A stretch of DNA of 8,923 nucleotides from Burkholderiaceae bacterium (GTDB lineage: Bacteria > Pseudomonadota > Gammaproteobacteria > Burkholderiales > Burkholderiaceae). A program made the translations under genes and the position numbers. Location of the stretch: the NCBI GenBank assembly GCA_947470165.1, contig CANISN010000054.1, positions 1 to 8,923 of the forward strand, given 5' to 3'. The notes under the pieces are model-generated. The model searched no databases, was not told the origin of the DNA, and saw only the letters and a list, made by a program, of their open reading frames with translations. Positions 6,726-8,923 of this stretch are shown here, piece by piece. Within the stretch, counting starts at the first letter, position 1. Each line of letters begins with the position of its first letter.

Positions 6726-6732
6726 GTGAAAA

Positions 6733-7146
6733 ATGATGCACACTCTAACTAACTTACTCTACTCTTCTGTGAGTCAAACCCTTGTTCTTGCTAGCTTTTT
6801 AGTGGCTTTTACCTCTTTTGGCCTACATTCAGCACAGGCGCAGAGCAATAGCCAAGCCTTGAGCCCCTCAGAACTGCAGCGTATTAACAGCCAACCATTG
6901 TCGCCAAAAGTGAGTGCATCTGATGCCACAAACGCCACCCAAGTCCGAAAACCGAGCTTTCAGCTTAAAGAGGCAACCGGCACAGAGATAACCGAATACA
7001 AAGATACCAATTCACCAACTCAGGTAGAAGTCAAAACACGCTTCAGCACCTATGAAATGGCGCCCCCAGCTACGGTGATGCCAGGCGTACCCAAAGCAAC
7101 TGATCTGATCAGCGTGCCCAGTATCAGCATTCCGCTGAATCGCTGA
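6733..7146 (+). CDS. Small secreted protein, diverged DUF2782-like
   Basis: The product is a 137-residue protein of unknown function. A signal peptide is clear: a short N-region, a hydrophobic core at about 16-31 and an AQA-Q cleavage site after residue 36, so it should be periplasmic or envelope-associated. The remainder is Ser/Pro/Ala/Thr-rich and looks disordered up to about 75. A region at 82-115 (EITEYKD, then VEVKTRFSTYEMAPP) resembles the EYR...YxVKVxP pattern of DUF2782, a family typically found between polA and thrB in beta- and gammaproteobacteria. Position supports the assignment more than sequence does. Two adjacent ATGs are possible starts. AAGGTG (6723-6728) is 4 nt from the first and 7 nt from the second (6736), so the second may be used. 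The gene is divergent from polA, and its stop lies 39 nt before thrB in the same frame. Confidence 0.75.
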   Translation: MMHTLTNLLYSSVSQTLVLASFLVAFTSFGLHSAQAQSNSQALSPSELQRINSQPLSPKVSASDATNATQVRKPSFQLKEATGTEITEYKDTNSPTQVEVKTRFSTYEMAPPATVMPGVPKATDLISVPSISIPLNR

Positions 7147-7185
7147 TTTACTGTATTTCATCAATCGCACTGTGTATCTTTAGTT

Positions 7186-8163
7186 ATGGCCGTATTCACC
7201 CCCATTGAGCTAAGCGATATCTCCGAATGGATCGCAAGCCATTTTGATATTGGGCATGCCACTGATATACGCGGAATTCATGGTGGCATTGAAAATTCGA
7301 ATTTCTTTCTCGATACAGAAAAGAGTGGCAAAAAACAAGAATATGTACTGACAATTTTTGAAAGGCTATCAGTAGAACAGCTTCCCTATTATTTAGAATT
7401 GATGCGTCACTTGGCCAATAAAGGTATTCCAGTGCCTAAGCCACTTGAAAATAAAAATGGGGAGATCCTATTCTCCCTAAAGGGCAAGCCAGTAGCAATT
7501 GTCAGCAAGCTCCCAGGCCTATCTAGACTGACGCCCGAAGCAAAGCACTGCACATTAGTCGGCAAGACTTTAGCAAAGATGCATTTAGCCGGCACAGACT
7601 TTCAGTACGACCAAGAAAATCTTCGCAGCCTTACTTGGTGGCAAAAAACGGTTCCACAAGTCTTATCGCACTTAAGCGACACTCAAAAAGAATTACTCAA
7701 TAGCGAGCTCGCTACCCAAGAACAATTCTTTGCCTCTGAGGATTACGCCTCATTACCCAAGGGTGCAAGCCACTGTGACCTGTTTAGAGATAACGTACTC
7801 TTTGACCCTCAGGGTGCAAGCGATACCTCCCAAGATCAGCTTGGCGGTTTCTTTGATTTTTATTTTGCTGGAACAGATAAGTGGCTATTTGATTTGGCAG
7901 TGACCGTAAATGATTGGTGTCTGGCAGAGAATCAGCAAGATTTAGACCCGACACGCTTTAAGGCACTGATGGATGCCTATCAAGCTGTGCGCTCACTTAC
8001 AGCCCAAGAGCAGCAAAGTTGGCCGCTGATGTTGCGCGCTGCAGCTCTACGCTTTTGGATTTCACGTCTCTGGGACTTTTATCTGCCGCGCGACGCTCAA
8101 ATGCTTACCCCGCATGACCCCCGCCATTTCGAAAACATTCTTTTAAGTCGTCAAGCTATATGA
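7186..8163 (+). CDS. thrB: Homoserine kinase, APH/choline-kinase fold (type 2 ThrB)
   Basis: The product is 325 residues and phosphorylates L-homoserine with ATP in threonine synthesis, in the cytoplasm. It is of the aminoglycoside-phosphotransferase fold used by pseudomonads and Burkholderiales, not the GHMP kinase of E. coli. It has the glycine-rich nucleotide loop HGGIENSNFFL (32-42), the catalytic HCDLFRDN (H196, D198, N203), the metal-binding DFYFAGTD (D224) and the C-terminal HDPRHFENIL. The family norm is HADLFRDN, so Cys197 replaces Ala. Between the catalytic and metal motifs is an insertion of about 8-10 residues (PQGASDTSQD) that repeats the PKGAS just before the catalytic motif. 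No Shine-Dalgarno precedes the ATG, and no other start is available upstream in frame. The gene follows the DUF2782-like gene after 39 nt and overlaps the next gene by ATGA, so the three are probably one operon. Confidence 0.93.
   Translation: MAVFTPIELSDISEWIASHFDIGHATDIRGIHGGIENSNFFLDTEKSGKKQEYVLTIFERLSVEQLPYYLELMRHLANKGIPVPKPLENKNGEILFSLKGKPVAIVSKLPGLSRLTPEAKHCTLVGKTLAKMHLAGTDFQYDQENLRSLTWWQKTVPQVLSHLSDTQKELLNSELATQEQFFASEDYASLPKGASHCDLFRDNVLFDPQGASDTSQDQLGGFFDFYFAGTDKWLFDLAVTVNDWCLAENQQDLDPTRFKALMDAYQAVRSLTAQEQQSWPLMLRAAALRFWISRLWDFYLPRDAQMLTPHDPRHFENILLSRQAI
7458..7479 (-). terminator. Terminator-like hairpin on the antisense strand inside thrB
   Basis: GGGAGA (7460-7465) and TCTCCC (7472-7477) form a 6-bp stem around a 6-nt loop, extended by a G-U and a T-A pair. 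Read on the minus strand the stem is followed by ATTTTTATTTT, the layout of a factor-independent terminator. On the plus strand no T run follows. No minus-strand gene lies upstream of it in this window, so the role is uncertain and it may be a coincidence of thrB codons 89-98. Confidence 0.25.
7760..7821 (+). repeat. 11-bp direct repeat flanking the thrB catalytic motif
   Basis: AGGGTGCAAGC occurs at 7760-7770 and 7811-7821, 51 bp (17 codons) apart and in the same frame. It encodes PKGAS before and PQGAS after the HCDLFRDN motif. The second copy opens a stretch that looks inserted relative to typical ThrB, which suggests a local duplication. Confidence 0.5.
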
Positions 8164-8923
8164 AACTAAACTCCGTCAGCCCTAAAGAGGGTTATACCTG
8201 GATACGCCAAGGCGTTTGGTTATTTAAACAAAATCCTCTAGGGTTTTTGATGTTGGTATTTATGTATGTTTTCCTTGCACAGTTAGCAGTGCTCGTACCG
8301 GTGATTGGCGTTTTCGCGGTGCTATTACTTACACCAACCTTATCAGTTGGTTTTATGACAGCCTGTCGGCAAGCGATTCAAAAAGAACGTATTCGTCCCA
8401 CGGTATATTTAGTTGCTCTGCAATCAACGCCTGTGATTCGTAAACGTATTCTGCAATTGGGTTTAGTCTACTCAGTCCTCATTTTGGCTATCAGTTTTAT
8501 CTTAAGTCTGCTGGTAGATTTTGAGTTGCTGATTCCACTCATGACTAGCGACAAACCGATTACGACTGAAGCTGTACGTGAGATCTATCTGATTCTATTT
8601 TTTGGCGGCTTACTCTACGTACCAATTGCGATGCTGATGTGGTTCTCGCCTGTACTGATTGTCTGGGCCGATATGCCAGTATCGCAAGCGCTCTTTTCAA
8701 GTGCGATTGCTTGCTGGGCAAACCGTGGCGCATTCTTTTTATACCTCGCTATTTGGGGTGCAGTGCTGATCGCCATTCCCTTAACGATTGGATCTATCTT
8801 TGATGTATTAGGTTTAGGTCAAGCTGCATCATTCATCATTGCTCCACTTTCGATCGCAGGATTGACTGTGATGCACTGCTCATTCTTTGCCACATGGAAA
8901 GCATGCTTTGCCGAAAAAGAATC
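8160..8923 (+). CDS. BPSS1780-family multi-pass membrane protein (3' end cut by window edge)
   Basis: The frame is open for 254 codons and runs off the right edge, probably only a few residues before its stop, since the last visible helix is already followed by a charged tail (FATWKACFAEKE). The start ATG overlaps the thrB stop as ATGA, the mark of translational coupling. Hydrophobic segments lie at about 27-48, 45-67, 98-120, 142-170, 190-213 and 222-245. The N-terminus (GYTWIRQGVWLFKQNP, then a VPVIG turn and TPTLSVGFMTACR) and the FSPVLIVWADMPVSQAL region match the pattern of the BPSS1780 family, found beside thrB in Burkholderiales. Its function is unknown. There is no signal peptide or catalytic motif. 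Membership is from remembered family pattern and position. Confidence 0.8.
   Translation, partial: MKLNSVSPKEGYTWIRQGVWLFKQNPLGFLMLVFMYVFLAQLAVLVPVIGVFAVLLLTPTLSVGFMTACRQAIQKERIRPTVYLVALQSTPVIRKRILQLGLVYSVLILAISFILSLLVDFELLIPLMTSDKPITTEAVREIYLILFFGGLLYVPIAMLMWFSPVLIVWADMPVSQALFSSAIACWANRGAFFLYLAIWGAVLIAIPLTIGSIFDVLGLGQAASFIIAPLSIAGLTVMHCSFFATWKACFAEKE

Noticed and set aside
6652..6732. Sigma-70 promoters for the divergent genes
   Set aside because: I looked for paired -35/-10 elements on both strands. Only isolated hexamers such as TACAAT (6662-6667) appear, without a partner at proper spacing.

Overview
The window reads as ordinary chromosome of a betaproteobacterium in the Burkholderiaceae, most like Polynucleobacter. 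The basis is the order polA | DUF2782-type secreted protein | thrB (APH-fold homoserine kinase) | BPSS1780-family membrane protein, a Burkholderiales neighbourhood, together with moderate rather than high GC and mixed A/T-rich third codon positions. The assignment is from memory of gene order and protein style; no search was run. I see no tRNA, rRNA, CRISPR array, insertion sequence, phage gene or integration site.

Layout from left to right. (1) 1-152: a short leader region with a weak TATAAT, a cUUCGg hairpin and a 40-codon open frame entering from the left edge that may be the end of an upstream gene. (2) 153-2128, plus strand: a Rieske non-haem iron oxygenase alpha subunit followed 38 nt later by a two-domain sulfurtransferase of the 3-mercaptopyruvate type. 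(3) 2125-6651, minus strand: transcription runs polA, then a Tat-exported dienelactone-hydrolase-family protein (22 nt gap), then a ZIP metal transporter (5 nt gap). The transporter's stop overlaps the sulfurtransferase stop by 4 nt, tail to tail. (4) 6652-6732: a compact divergent intergenic region with a 12-bp-period direct repeat and an AGGAGG that is misplaced relative to the polA ATG. (5) 6733-8923, plus strand: a small secreted DUF2782-like protein, thrB, and a multi-pass BPSS1780-family membrane protein. The last overlaps thrB by ATGA and is cut by the right edge a few residues short of its expected end.

How the genes fit together. polA is DNA repair and Okazaki-fragment processing. 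thrB is the phosphorylation step of threonine synthesis. The ZIP protein imports divalent metal. The hydrolase acts outside the cytoplasm if the Tat signal works. The oxygenase has no ferredoxin or reductase partner here, and there is no ring-cleavage gene, so the window is not a catabolic cluster. The protein-coding content is conventional. The observations most worth a second look are the polA leader, the tandem repeat beside it, the tail-to-tail overlap and some local features of thrB. I did not find convincing evidence of a previously undescribed system.
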